Source: an uncultured Megasphaera sp. (lineage in GTDB: Bacteria > Bacillota > Negativicutes > Veillonellales > Megasphaeraceae). From it: 22,649 bases of DNA. Below, one piece after another: positions 9,401-15,578 of the stretch (the first letter of the stretch is position 1; each line of letters begins with the position of its first letter). The position numbers and the translations under genes are program-made. The DNA lies in NCBI RefSeq assembly GCF_958350005.1, contig NZ_CATWFF010000012.1, positions 1 through 22,649 of the forward strand. The letters are read 5' to 3'. Under the pieces are notes generated by a model. It saw only the letters and a list, made by a program, of their open reading frames with translations, did not search any database and was not told the DNA's origin.

Positions 9401-10091
9401 GCCCAAGACGAGTTTTAAAGTCATGGAAAACGTCCGTAAAGGCAAGGGCATTGACAAGCTGAACAAGCTGGGCCAGAAGACGACGAACTACGAAGAAGAG
9501 CTGAAAGAAGGCCATATTCCCCAGTGGTTTATCGATTCATGCCATAAGATCGGCTACCTCTTCCCGCGGGCCCATGCTGTAGCCTATGTTATGATGGCTT
9601 TCCGCATTGCCTGGTTTAAAATCAATTATCCTTTGGCGTACTACGCCGCGTACTTTACGATTCGGGCCAAAGCCTTCAAGCTGTCGGCCATGATTCACGG
9701 TCTGGAAGGGCAGCGCAAGGCCATGAAGGACATTGCTGCCAAGGGAAAAAATGCGACCAAAATCGAACTGGACCTGTATTCGGCCCTGGAACTGGCTGTC
9801 GAAATGAGCCTGCGCGGCTATTCCTTCCTGAACGTCGATATTGCCAAGTCCGATGCAACGAAGTTTACCATCTGCGACGGCAAGATCCTGCCGCCTTTTA
9901 CGGCTATTGACGGCCTCGGCGAAAGTGTGGCCGAACAGATCGTCCAGGCCCGGGCAGAAGAACCGTTCAGCTCCAAGGCAGATCTGCGGATTCGCGGCAA
10001 AGTGCCGCAGCCGGCTATCGAACTGATGGCTGCCGAAGGATGTCTGGGCGACTTGCCGGAAGACGAACAGATCGACCTGTTTGCCATGTAA
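6474..10091 (+). CDS. polC: PolC-type DNA polymerase III alpha subunit lacking the exonuclease insert
   Basis: This 1205-residue replicative polymerase has an N-terminal region ending in an acidic then Gly/Ala-rich linker (about 98-155). An OB-fold follows (VIVKGKIVKVEFRELKSKRIL), then the PHP domain (VELHLHTVMSDMDALITV from about 290), the polymerase core and a C-terminal duplex-binding region. The core has a four-Cys zinc ribbon (C669, C672, C694, C697) and the catalytic PDIDLNFSGEY with D723 and D725. In Bacillus subtilis PolC (1437 residues) a DEDD proofreading exonuclease interrupts the PHP domain. Here the sequence goes straight from GMEGYLFD (354-361) to HSYHIIILAKNQVGIRNLYRLVS, so that domain is missing. 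The frame is intact and the rest aligns closely with PolC from memory. The ATG has an AAAGGA site upstream. Confidence 0.96.
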   Translation: MKVWHIVPKQDIFVPLTSGQQVCVQEICAMNEGKHWHVITQAPQDVSDRELLRRQVRQRLSLVGDVTVEHTVTSVYHGGDMPLTPCDADPLQEIANVSMDDMDGYGIPHEDIYETDDELYDDDYRKACKAAEGEEKPSRSAGGKAGGAGTGDDGVWLGKRFSGDVLPINDIVGEERNDVIVKGKIVKVEFRELKSKRILMTFQIADSGNGISARQFLEVGGSGGGKYRRKSALTADEYDVLTKRMSVGAFVRIHGDVIYDTYVNDYVFSVKDMMADEGASVEREDHSETPRVELHLHTVMSDMDALITVKQLIKTVKKWGHPAVAVTDHGVVQSFPLLQEISTDKTNNIKVIYGMEGYLFDTAIDHSYHIIILAKNQVGIRNLYRLVSISHLKYIYRGRPRIPRAVLNEYREGLILGSACEAGELVRSMVQKKLPYEELKKIASYYDYLEIQPLTNNQFLLREGLVADEEGLRDINRTILRLGDDLGKMTVATCDAHFLNPEDKIYREILMTGKGFKDAQYQPDLYLRTTEEMLEEFSYLGEDRAREVVITNPNKINDMIEDVRPVPKETLYFPQIAGSSEALKNMCYDKAHQIYGDPLPKIVEDRLEEEFTSILGHGFGVLYYIAHKLVKHSNDDGYLVGSRGSVGSSFVATMSDITEVNPLPPHYVCPHCQYSEFFTHGEYGGGFDLPDKKCPKCGAQLHKDGHNIPFAIFLGFDGDKVPDIDLNFSGEYHPKAHKYTEELFGKDNVFRAGTIGAVKDKTAYGYVMKWAEARGLRVNEAYVNSLVSGCTGVKSTTGQHPGGVMVIPRDMDVHHFTPVQYPANKKDSGIITTHFDYHSIEGRLVKLDILGHDDPTVIRMLEDMTGVSAKTIPFDDPKTMSLFCSPEALGVTAEDLGSKVGSLGIPEFGTSFVRKMLVDTKPRTFSELVRISGFSHGTDVWLNNAQDLITSGTVPLKEAVSTRDDIMNYLIQHGIKPKTSFKVMENVRKGKGIDKLNKLGQKTTNYEEELKEGHIPQWFIDSCHKIGYLFPRAHAVAYVMMAFRIAWFKINYPLAYYAAYFTIRAKAFKLSAMIHGLEGQRKAMKDIAAKGKNATKIELDLYSALELAVEMSLRGYSFLNVDIAKSDATKFTICDGKILPPFTAIDGLGESVAEQIVQARAEEPFSSKADLRIRGKVPQPAIELMAAEGCLGDLPEDEQIDLFAM

Positions 10092-10099
10092 GTTTCCTA

Positions 10100-10128
10100 T
10101 CGACATTGCGGTCAAAGTAGCTTATAAT
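10100..10128 (+). promoter_or_regulatory. Likely sigma-A promoter for the yerC-like gene
   Basis: A TCGACA -35 box (10100-10105), a 17-base spacer and a perfect TATAAT -10 box (10123-10128) lie between polC and the next gene. This suggests the regulator and its partner can be transcribed separately from the replication genes. Confidence 0.6.
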
Positions 10129-10178
10129 AAATATAAATTTTGTGTGATAAAGGATAAAAGCAGAGGGGATGACTGCCT

Positions 10179-10520
10179 GTGAGTGCCAATGAAAAACTGA
10201 AAGATCACCTTCATGATCAGCTGTTCACGGCGATTCTGGAGCTGAAGACGATTGACGAATGTTATGAATTTTTTGAAGATATTTGTACCATTCAGGAAAT
10301 GAAAGCCATTGCTGCCCGCCTGGAAGTGGCCCGCATGCTGAAAGCCGGCGATATTTACGAAGATATTGTCCGCAAAACCGGCGCCAGTACGGCCACGATC
10401 AGCCGGATCAAGCGCTGTCTCGTATACGGCAGCGGCGGATATACGAAGATTCTGGACCGGATGGCTGAAAAAGATCCGGATCTGCTGCAGATTCACGGCG
10501 ACAATAGTAAGGAACGATAA
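10179..10520 (+). CDS. YerC/YecD-family TrpR-related transcriptional regulator
   Basis: This 113-residue helical protein belongs to the TrpR superfamily. The family pattern is clear: DQLFTAILELKTIDECYEFFEDICT, then TIQEMKAIAARLEVARML, then a helix-turn-helix (YEDIVRKTGASTATISRIKRCL) and YGSGGYTKILDRM. Such proteins resemble the tryptophan repressor, but most YerC proteins have no known ligand or target. The GTG start at 10179 is supported by AGAGGGGA at 10162-10169. The next gene begins five bases after the stop, so they probably form an operon. No tryptophan genes are nearby, so tryptophan control is not claimed. Confidence 0.85.
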   Translation: MSANEKLKDHLHDQLFTAILELKTIDECYEFFEDICTIQEMKAIAARLEVARMLKAGDIYEDIVRKTGASTATISRIKRCLVYGSGGYTKILDRMAEKDPDLLQIHGDNSKER

Positions 10521-10525
10521 GAAGC

Positions 10526-11083
10526 ATGAAATCAACCTTTAATGTAACGGTTTTTAAAAATGGCGATATGGATATTCTGCGCATATCGGTGTATGAAGAA
10601 TTGTGGAAAGATTACAGGGCTTTTAAAAAGCGGGCGGCGCTGCAGCGGGAGAAGGGAACCGTCAAGGGCGATTTCCTGGCCCGGCGGTATGAACGGTCGG
10701 CACTGCTCAGTTTGTATGCTTTTTTTGAAGGCGTCGTCTGCCGGTGGTTCCAGCAGATCTGCCGGGACGATCCGTCGCAGCCGCAGCCGGAAGATTTGGC
10801 TGAACAGTGCCGGGTCATCTTGGCTTACAGTCAGGCACGCGGTCATGGTGGGCCGGTCTGTTCCCTGGCCCGGCTGGAAACACACATTTCCCGGTATGAG
10901 CAGCCTGACGTGGCTGTCCTGGAATACGTCGACAGCCGGACCCTGCAGTCCATCGAAGACAGTATGAACGAATTTCTGTCCTGCGTGGAAGGAGCCACGG
11001 GAATGACCCGGTTTCCGCAGCCCGAAAAATCAACAGCAGATCTGGTCGATTCTCTGGGCGGCATTGTGAAGGAATGTTATTAA
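10526..11083 (+). CDS. Uncharacterised 185-residue helical protein
   Basis: I do not recognise this family. The protein looks soluble and mostly helical, with no signal peptide or membrane segment. A beta-like start (STFNVTVFKNGDMDILRISVYE) is followed by basic helices and the segment RRYERSALLSLYAFFEGVVC. That last piece loosely resembles the R-x-A-x-x-L-x-x-hydrophobic-E helix of HEPN-type domains, but the catalytic RxxxxH motif is absent, so this is only a hint. It follows the yerC-like gene by five bases and has codon use like its neighbours, so it is very likely a real gene in that operon. It ends just before the FMN riboswitch promoter. Confidence 0.75.
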   Translation: MKSTFNVTVFKNGDMDILRISVYEELWKDYRAFKKRAALQREKGTVKGDFLARRYERSALLSLYAFFEGVVCRWFQQICRDDPSQPQPEDLAEQCRVILAYSQARGHGGPVCSLARLETHISRYEQPDVAVLEYVDSRTLQSIEDSMNEFLSCVEGATGMTRFPQPEKSTADLVDSLGGIVKECY

Positions 11084-11088
11084 GTCCC

Positions 11089-11117
11089 TTGCTTTTTCCA
11101 TTCGCCTGTAGTATTAT
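11089..11117 (+). promoter_or_regulatory. Candidate promoter for the FMN-riboswitch transcript
   Basis: A TTGCTT -35 box (11089-11094), a 17-base spacer and a TATTAT -10 box (11112-11117) lie about 30 bases upstream of the aptamer. The -10 box is good and the -35 box is weak. The spacing supports use. Confidence 0.5.
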
Positions 11118-11147
11118 GAATATATAAAAATTGCATATTATACAGTA

Positions 11148-11279
11148 CGTCTTTGAGGCATGGTGAGAAGGGAGTTCCTTTCGTATTCCTGACCGGCGGT
11201 GACAGTCCGCAACCTTCCGCAAGGGAGCTGATCCGGTGGTATTCCGGGACCGACAGTATAGTCTGGATGAGAAAAGACG
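11148..11279 (+). ncRNA. FMN riboswitch (RFN element) aptamer
   Basis: The closing stem P1 is a perfect seven-base pairing of CGTCTTT (11148-11154) with AAAGACG (11273-11279). Between them are the conserved RFN blocks: GAGGCATGGTGA, GACCGGCGGTGACAGTCCGC, GAGCTGATCCGGTG, ATTCCGGGACCGACAGTATA and GTCTGGATGAGAA. This binds flavin mononucleotide and normally lowers expression when FMN is plentiful. It has an unusual extra hairpin (11167-11182) where the L2 loop is normally only a few bases long. A terminator follows at 11328. The first gene behind it is an FGGY kinase, which is not a known riboflavin gene. Leader span from stop of the previous gene to the kinase is about 300 bases and contains only this regulatory RNA. 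Confidence 0.95.
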
Positions 11280-11327
11280 GATGGCGCGAAAGGGTTCCTT
11301 TCAGCGTCCTTCTCCGTATGCGTGCGT

Positions 11328-11353
11328 AAAAGACTGGCTTGCCAGTCTTTTTT
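11328..11353 (+). terminator. Rho-independent terminator, expression platform of the FMN riboswitch
   Basis: The hairpin AAAGACTGG-CTTG-CCAGTCTTT is followed by a T run, and lies about 50 bases after the aptamer and about 34 before the kinase start. The AAAGAC of its 5' arm copies the 3' strand of aptamer stem P1. The P1 5' strand (11149-11154) could therefore pair with either, which suggests how ligand binding could switch termination. That mechanism is inferred. Confidence 0.9.
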
Positions 11354-11386
11354 GTTTGCCTCGGGACTGGGAGAAAGGCAGGAAGA

Positions 11387-12919
11387 ATGATGGAAGAACG
11401 GTATTATTTGGGATTTGATGCAGGAACGCAGAGTGTAAAAGTTGCCGTGTACGACAGTGCCATGCACTGCGTGGCCATGGATACGGCCAAGACGACCTTG
11501 ACCTATCCGCAGCCTGGCTGGGTGCAGATGGATGTTGACGAATATTATCGGCTTATTAAGCAGTGCATGCGGTCGTGCAGCTATCAGCTGCGGGAACAGA
11601 AGATTCCCGTCACGGCAGTGCGGGCCATTATGGGCGACGGCATTATCTGCGGCATTGCCGGCATCGATGCAGACGGAGAGGCGCTGACGCCGTACGTCAA
11701 TTACCTGGACAGCCGCACGGCAGACGACGTGGAGGCGCTGAAACGTCAGAACCTGGACATATGGGCCAGAGAAACGGGAAATGCCGAACCGAATATTATG
11801 TTTCCCGCCATGTTTGCCCGCTGGTTCCTGCGGCATGTGCCGGAATTTCGGGAACGGGGCGTTAAATTCGTCCATAACTGCCCGTATATTCTCATGCATC
11901 TGGCCGGCCTGAAGGGGGAGGATGCCTTTATCGACTGGGGTGCCATGTCCGGCTGGGGCCTGGGCTATGACGTAGTCCGCAAGGAATGGTCTTCCGAGCA
12001 GCTGCGCATTCTGGGTATTGACGAATCGTACATGCCCCGCATCGTGAAGCCCTGGGATATTATTGGCACCCTCTGCGAAGCCGATGCCCTGGAAACGGGA
12101 TTTCCTGCAGGCATTCCCATCTGCGCCGGTGCCGGTGATACGATGGAATCCATGATGGGCAGCGGCATTCTGGAAGCAGGCCGGGCTGTCGACGTAGCCG
12201 GGACGTGCGCCATGTTCTGCGCCGCCACAGACGGCATTATTCCCGAACTGTCCGTGCCGGGAAGCAATCTGATCTTCAATTCCGGCACGCTGCCGGGGAC
12301 CTATTTCTACTGGGGCATGGTCCGGACCGGAGGACTGGCCCTGCGCTGGTTCAAAGACAGCATTGCCCGCAGAGAAGACGATGCCTATTACGGTGAGCTG
12401 GATGCGCTGGCAGAGCGTCATCCTGCCGGCTGTGACGGCGCCCTGTTCATTCCCTATCTGACCGGCGGCAACGGCGAATTTCCCCGCGTCCGCGGCACTT
12501 TTACGGGGCTGACGCTGGACTCCGATCAGGGAGCCCTGTGGCGCTGCGTCCTGGAAGGAATTGGCTACGATTATATGGAAATTACGGACCGCTACCGGAA
12601 AGCTGGCATCAATCTGACGCAGCTTACCATTACGGAAGGGGGGAGCCGCGATGCCCTGTGGAATCAGATTAAAGCCGACATGCTCGACACGGAAGTGGTT
12701 ACGCTGGAAGTTGCTGGCGGTGCTGTGCCGACAAACTGCATCGTCGCTGCCTACGGTGTCGGAGATATTGCCGATCTGAAACAGGCCCTCCAGCGGCAGC
12801 TCGTCATCCGCCAGTCCTTCCATCCTGATCGGGACCATACGGACCTGTACCGCCGTCACTACCGCCGCCGCCGTCACTTGCTGGCAGCGCTGAACGAAGG
12901 CGAAAGGGCTTCTGTATAA
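11387..12919 (+). CDS. FGGY-family carbohydrate kinase under FMN-riboswitch control
   Basis: This 510-residue protein is an ATP-dependent sugar or polyol kinase of the FGGY family (xylulokinase/ribulokinase-like); the substrate cannot be read from sequence. The N-terminal actin-like domain starts with YYLGFDAGTQSVKVAVYD. GWVQMDVDEYY and YVNYLDSRTADDVEAL follow, then ICAGAGDTMESMMGSG, VAGTCAMFCA, the C-terminal FGGY signature region (GTFTGLTLDSDQGALWRCVLEG) and ITEGGSRDALWNQIKADML. The frame extends up to 11339, but that ATG lies within the terminator. The real start is the ATG at 11387 or the adjacent one at 11390, behind GAAAGGCAGGAAG. It appears monocistronic, since the next gene has its own promoter. 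A pentulose kinase making ribulose 5-phosphate, a riboflavin precursor, would explain the riboswitch, but this is a hypothesis. Confidence 0.9.
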   Translation: MMEERYYLGFDAGTQSVKVAVYDSAMHCVAMDTAKTTLTYPQPGWVQMDVDEYYRLIKQCMRSCSYQLREQKIPVTAVRAIMGDGIICGIAGIDADGEALTPYVNYLDSRTADDVEALKRQNLDIWARETGNAEPNIMFPAMFARWFLRHVPEFRERGVKFVHNCPYILMHLAGLKGEDAFIDWGAMSGWGLGYDVVRKEWSSEQLRILGIDESYMPRIVKPWDIIGTLCEADALETGFPAGIPICAGAGDTMESMMGSGILEAGRAVDVAGTCAMFCAATDGIIPELSVPGSNLIFNSGTLPGTYFYWGMVRTGGLALRWFKDSIARREDDAYYGELDALAERHPAGCDGALFIPYLTGGNGEFPRVRGTFTGLTLDSDQGALWRCVLEGIGYDYMEITDRYRKAGINLTQLTITEGGSRDALWNQIKADMLDTEVVTLEVAGGAVPTNCIVAAYGVGDIADLKQALQRQLVIRQSFHPDRDHTDLYRRHYRRRRHLLAALNEGERASV

Positions 12920-12974
12920 TTTGTGAAAAATACCAAAAAGCTGCATAACAAAAGTTCATAATGTAACATAGTCC

Positions 12975-13012
12975 AGTGCGTTTTTGTTATTGAATAATGA
13001 TGAAAACGCACT
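12975..13012 (+). other. Long stem-loop after the FGGY kinase
   Basis: AGTGCGTTTT (12975-12984) pairs perfectly with AAAACGCACT (13003-13012). The 18-base loop contains a smaller TTAT-ATAA pairing. No T run follows, so it is not a standard terminator. It could be a 3'-end stabiliser of the kinase mRNA, a binding site for a regulator, or a terminator for opposite-strand transcripts. The 285-base gap between the kinase and hbd contains this, a terminator, a promoter and the hbd leader. Confidence 0.5.
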
Positions 13013-13032
13013 TGACTTGTTCTATGAAGGCG

Positions 13033-13061
13033 AAAAATGCATACGATTCATGCATTTTTTT
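13033..13061 (+). terminator. Rho-independent terminator downstream of the FGGY kinase
   Basis: AAAAATGCAT (13033-13042) pairs with ATGCATTTTT (13050-13059) around a seven-base loop, and the T run continues to 13061. It ends transcription from the kinase before the hbd promoter. Confidence 0.8.
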
Positions 13062-13082
13062 AGAAAAAAACCTATTTTTCAG

Positions 13083-13110
13083 TAGCTTTTTTTGGAAAAC
13101 GTGTTATACT
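13083..13110 (+). promoter_or_regulatory. Likely promoter of hbd (extended -10)
   Basis: TGTTATACT contains a TATACT -10 box (13105-13110) with the extended TG element. The -35 region (TAGCTT, 13083-13088, spacer 16) is weak, as is common with extended -10 promoters. A stretch of T and A tracts upstream may help. The leader to the ATG is about 90 bases. Confidence 0.55.
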
Positions 13111-13147
13111 AATGAATGTAAGCAGTGCATCTTAGTTAATTAAAGCA

Positions 13148-13184
13148 GTGATTTCGCGAACAAGAAATCGTGAAAAAAATCACG
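13148..13184 (+). promoter_or_regulatory. Competing inverted repeats in the hbd leader
   Basis: GATTTC (13150-13155) pairs with GAAATC (13164-13169). CGTGA (13169-13173) pairs with TCACG (13180-13184). GTGATTT (13148-13154) can instead pair with AAATCAC (13177-13183), so the structures exclude each other. They sit just before the ribosome binding site at 13190-13198. This may be a small regulatory RNA structure or an operator; no known family is recognised. Confidence 0.35.
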
Positions 13185-13204
13185 CTAATAAGGAGGAGTT
13201 CAAC

Positions 13205-14065
13205 ATGTTTTGTAAAAAAGTAATGGTTATTGGTGCAGGCACAATGGGTTCCGGTATCGCTCAGGTATTCGCTACACATGGCTGCGAAGTTGTTTTGAAC
13301 GATATTAAAGACGAATTCGTTGCAGGCGGCAAGGCCAAAATCGATAAATCTTTGACGAAACTGGTTGCCAAAGAAAAAATGACCCAGGCCGACAAAGATG
13401 CAACGATGGCCCGCATTTCCGGCTTTGTAACCCGTACGGCTGAAAACATGAAAGATATCGACCTCGTTGTCGAAGCTGCCATTGAAGATCTGAAAATCAA
13501 ATCGGCTATCTTCAAGGAATTAGACGAACTCTGCCCGGCCCATACGATTCTCGCCAGCAACACGTCGTCCCTGGCTATTACCCAGATCGGCGCTGCTACG
13601 AAACGGCCGGATAAAGTAATCGGCATGCATTTCTTCAACCCCGCACCGGTTATGAAACTGATCGAAATCATCAACGGCATCGCTACGTCGGACGACACCT
13701 TCGAAAAAGTAAAGGAACTGTCTGTCGAACTGGGCAAATCGCCGGTTAAAGTAGCCGACTTCCCTGGCTTCGTAGGCAACCGTGTCGTTATCCCCATGAT
13801 CAACGAAGCTATTCAGGCTCTGATGGAAGGCGTTGCTTCGAAAGAAGATATCGACTCGGTCTGCAAACTGGGCTTCAACCATCCCATGGGCCCCTTGGCT
13901 CTGAGCGACCTCATCGGCAACGATGTTGTTCTCCATATCATGGAAGTATTGTACGAAGGCTTCGGCGATCCGAAATACCGTCCGTGCCCGCTCCTCAAAA
14001 AATATGTTAATGCTGGCTACCTCGGCCGCAAAACGGGCAAAGGCTTCTACGATTACAGCAAATAA
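13205..14065 (+). CDS. hbd: 3-hydroxybutyryl-CoA dehydrogenase
   Basis: This 286-residue cytosolic enzyme reduces acetoacetyl-CoA to 3-hydroxybutyryl-CoA with NAD(P)H in butyrate and longer-chain acid formation. The N-terminal Rossmann fold begins KVMVIGAGTMGSGIA (GxGxxG at residues 10-15). The active-site region reads IGMHFFNPAPVMKLIEI, with the conserved His at about 142, followed by VADFPGFVGNRV and the C-terminal HPMGPLALSDLIGNDVV. The frame extends upstream to 13148, but AAGGAGGAG at 13190-13198 fixes the start at 13205, and length then matches the family. Codon choice (GCT, AAA, GGC, CGT) suggests high expression. crt lies 170 bases downstream, so both butyrate steps are together, although separated by a hairpin. 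Confidence 0.96.
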   Translation: MFCKKVMVIGAGTMGSGIAQVFATHGCEVVLNDIKDEFVAGGKAKIDKSLTKLVAKEKMTQADKDATMARISGFVTRTAENMKDIDLVVEAAIEDLKIKSAIFKELDELCPAHTILASNTSSLAITQIGAATKRPDKVIGMHFFNPAPVMKLIEIINGIATSDDTFEKVKELSVELGKSPVKVADFPGFVGNRVVIPMINEAIQALMEGVASKEDIDSVCKLGFNHPMGPLALSDLIGNDVVLHIMEVLYEGFGDPKYRPCPLLKKYVNAGYLGRKTGKGFYDYSK

Positions 14066-14157
14066 GCAGACCTGTATGCGTGCAGCTTAAGCACCTGCGC
14101 GTGGAATCTGACCAAGTACATACGAATGTATTAAGCGATTTGTATTTCACAGGCAGT

Positions 14158-14177
14158 GGGCGTGAGAAATCACGCCC
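14158..14177 (+). terminator. Perfect GNRA-loop hairpin between hbd and crt
   Basis: GGGCGTGA pairs with TCACGCCC around a GAAA tetraloop, a very stable eight-base stem. It is followed by GTTGTTTGT, a weak T tract, so it is probably a partial terminator or an mRNA-processing or stabilising element that sets the hbd to crt ratio. Function is inferred. Confidence 0.6.
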
Positions 14178-14182
14178 GTTGT

Positions 14183-14211
14183 TTGTACTATGACTATGTT
14201 GTATCTGTTAT
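14183..14211 (+). promoter_or_regulatory. Weak candidate promoter of crt
   Basis: TTGTAC (14183-14188), a 17-base spacer and TGTTAT (14206-14211) lie just after the hairpin and 25 bases before the crt start. Both boxes are imperfect. crt may instead depend on read-through from hbd. Confidence 0.3.
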
Positions 14212-14235
14212 CTATTTATCAGGAGGGTTAGAACC

Positions 14236-15018
14236 ATGGAATATCAGAACATTATATTCACTGTTGAAAACGGGATTGCCACGATTACCATTAATCGTCC
14301 AAAAGCACTGAATGCACTGAATCTGGCAACAGTTACGGAATTAAAAGATGTCGTAGCCAAAATTGCCGTCGATAAAGACATTAAAGTTGTCATCATTACT
14401 GGTTCTGGCAGCAAATCCTTCGTTGCCGGCGCCGATATCGTCGAAATGTCCACGAAGAACGCTGTGGAAGGCCGCGTTTGGGGCCAGGTTGGTCAGGATA
14501 CCTTTACGGCTATTGAAAACCTGCCGCAGCCGGTTATTGCTGCCATTAACGGCTTTGCTTTAGGCGGCGGCTGCGAACTGTCCTGCGCCTGCGACATTCG
14601 CTATGCATCGGAAAACGCTAAATTCGGTCAGCCTGAAGTAGGCCTTGGCATTACGCCGGGCTTTGGCGGCACACAGCGTCTGCCCCGTGTCGTTGGCCGC
14701 GGCTACGGCAAAGAACTGATCTTCACTGGCGCCATGATCGACGCTCAGGAAGCACATCGCATCGGCCTGGTCAACAAAGTCGTTCCTCAGGAAGAACTGA
14801 TGGACGCTGTCAATGCCCTGGCTAAGAAAATTGCCAAAAACGCACCGATTGCCGTACAGCTCGCCAAAGCTGCCATCAACCGCGGCATTAACTGCGATGT
14901 CATCACCGGTATTGCCTATGAAGCCGAAGTATTCGGTCTCTGCTTTGCTACAGCAGACCAGAAAGAAGGCATGGGTGCTTTCGTTGAAAAACGGAAAGCT
15001 ACGTTTACGGGCAAATAA
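14236..15018 (+). CDS. crt: Enoyl-CoA hydratase / crotonase
   Basis: This 260-residue cytosolic enzyme dehydrates 3-hydroxybutyryl-CoA to crotonyl-CoA, the step after Hbd. The crotonase fold is clear: SKSFVAGADIVEM (CoA-binding and oxyanion-hole region), NGFALGGGCELSCACDIRYA with catalytic E114, and FGQPEVGLGITPGFGGTQRL with catalytic E134. The length is normal. The start is fixed by AGGAGGG at 14221-14227. A strong terminator follows at 15058. Other enoyl-CoA substrates are possible, but the neighbour hbd and the close fit to short-chain crotonases favour a role in butyrate formation. Confidence 0.95.
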   Translation: MEYQNIIFTVENGIATITINRPKALNALNLATVTELKDVVAKIAVDKDIKVVIITGSGSKSFVAGADIVEMSTKNAVEGRVWGQVGQDTFTAIENLPQPVIAAINGFALGGGCELSCACDIRYASENAKFGQPEVGLGITPGFGGTQRLPRVVGRGYGKELIFTGAMIDAQEAHRIGLVNKVVPQEELMDAVNALAKKIAKNAPIAVQLAKAAINRGINCDVITGIAYEAEVFGLCFATADQKEGMGAFVEKRKATFTGK

Positions 15019-15057
15019 TCCTTTTATTCACGGACACAACCAATATACCCATATAAG

Positions 15058-15092
15058 AAAAAGCCGCTCTCCTCATAGGGGAGTGGCTTTTT
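15058..15092 (+). terminator. Rho-independent terminator of crt
   Basis: AAAAAGCCGCTCTCC pairs with GGGGAGTGGCTTTTT (wobble pairs included) around a short loop. The stem is followed by T residues. It lies 40 bases after the crt stop. Confidence 0.92.
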
Positions 15093-15101
15093 CGCGTCCG
15101 G

Positions 15102-15553
15102 CAATATTTTCATCACCTATACTGGAGGGCCGGGAGGCGACAGCCCTTAGTATCTCAGTCTGGTAAGATTCTTCATCCATCATGCCGGTCGCCCACAGGC
15201 CGTGGATCTCCCCATCATACCAGGGGGCCGGGAAGCGACAGCCCTTTGACCGTCCGCCCGGGACAATCCCTGTATACTCTCACTCCCGTGACGGAACCCA
15301 TTGCGCGTAAGCGAATGCATAAGCCCTTACGCGGAACGGTCAGAAGGGCCATCGCCTCCCGACCTGGGGTATACGCCGCCTGAGCCTGAGACATACGGTA
15401 TCACAGGGAGTCCATAGGCCGTCTGGCCGGCCTGCAGGCAGACAAGCAGCTGATTCGCAACTCTTCCTGATATTCCGGGCAGAGAGACAGGGTGGATTCT
15501 GCTGCAGACGGACAACGGCCTGTGGGCGACCGGCATGTGTGATGAGAATATTG
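15102..15553. repeat. Composite inverted/direct repeat element between convergent genes
   Basis: The 609 bases between crt and the helicase gene have no credible gene. Outer arms: CAATATTTTCATCAC (15102-15116) recurs inverted at 15539-15553 with one mismatch. Inner arms: a 23-base sequence at 15181-15203 (starting CATGCCGGTCGCCCAC) recurs perfectly inverted at 15515-15537. A 22-base core (GGGCCGGGAGGCGACAGCCC...) occurs at 15127-15148 and 15225-15246 with one difference, and a diverged copy is inverted at 15344-15363. The centre has a stem GCGTAAG (15305-15311)/CTTACGC (15326-15332). The whole forms a large imperfect palindrome and looks like two or three copies of an interspersed palindromic repeat. 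It carries no transposase. Confidence 0.7.
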
Positions 15554-15578
15554 TCAGAGCAGGAGACTTTTGAAGATG

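Noticed and set aside
7311..9515. Long antisense frame (734 codons) on the minus strand across polC
   Set aside because: It is a mirror of the strongly conserved PolC reading frame; it shows no domain, no ribosome binding site and odd composition. Long antisense frames are common opposite GC-rich genes.
11339..11386. Upstream extension of the FGGY kinase to an earlier ATG
   Set aside because: This ATG lies in the terminator hairpin of the riboswitch; the ATG at 11387 or 11390 has the ribosome binding site and gives the usual N-terminus.
11138..12946. Antisense frame (602 codons) across the FGGY kinase and the FMN riboswitch
   Set aside because: It covers both a clear kinase and a structured RNA, and its translation matches no family.
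13148..13204. Upstream extension of hbd
   Set aside because: The extra 19 residues do not fit the Rossmann N-terminus, and the strong ribosome binding site lies inside the extension just before 13205.
15102..15553. Repeats as a CRISPR array
   Set aside because: The repeats are few, in mixed orientation and irregularly spaced, without uniform spacers or cas genes.
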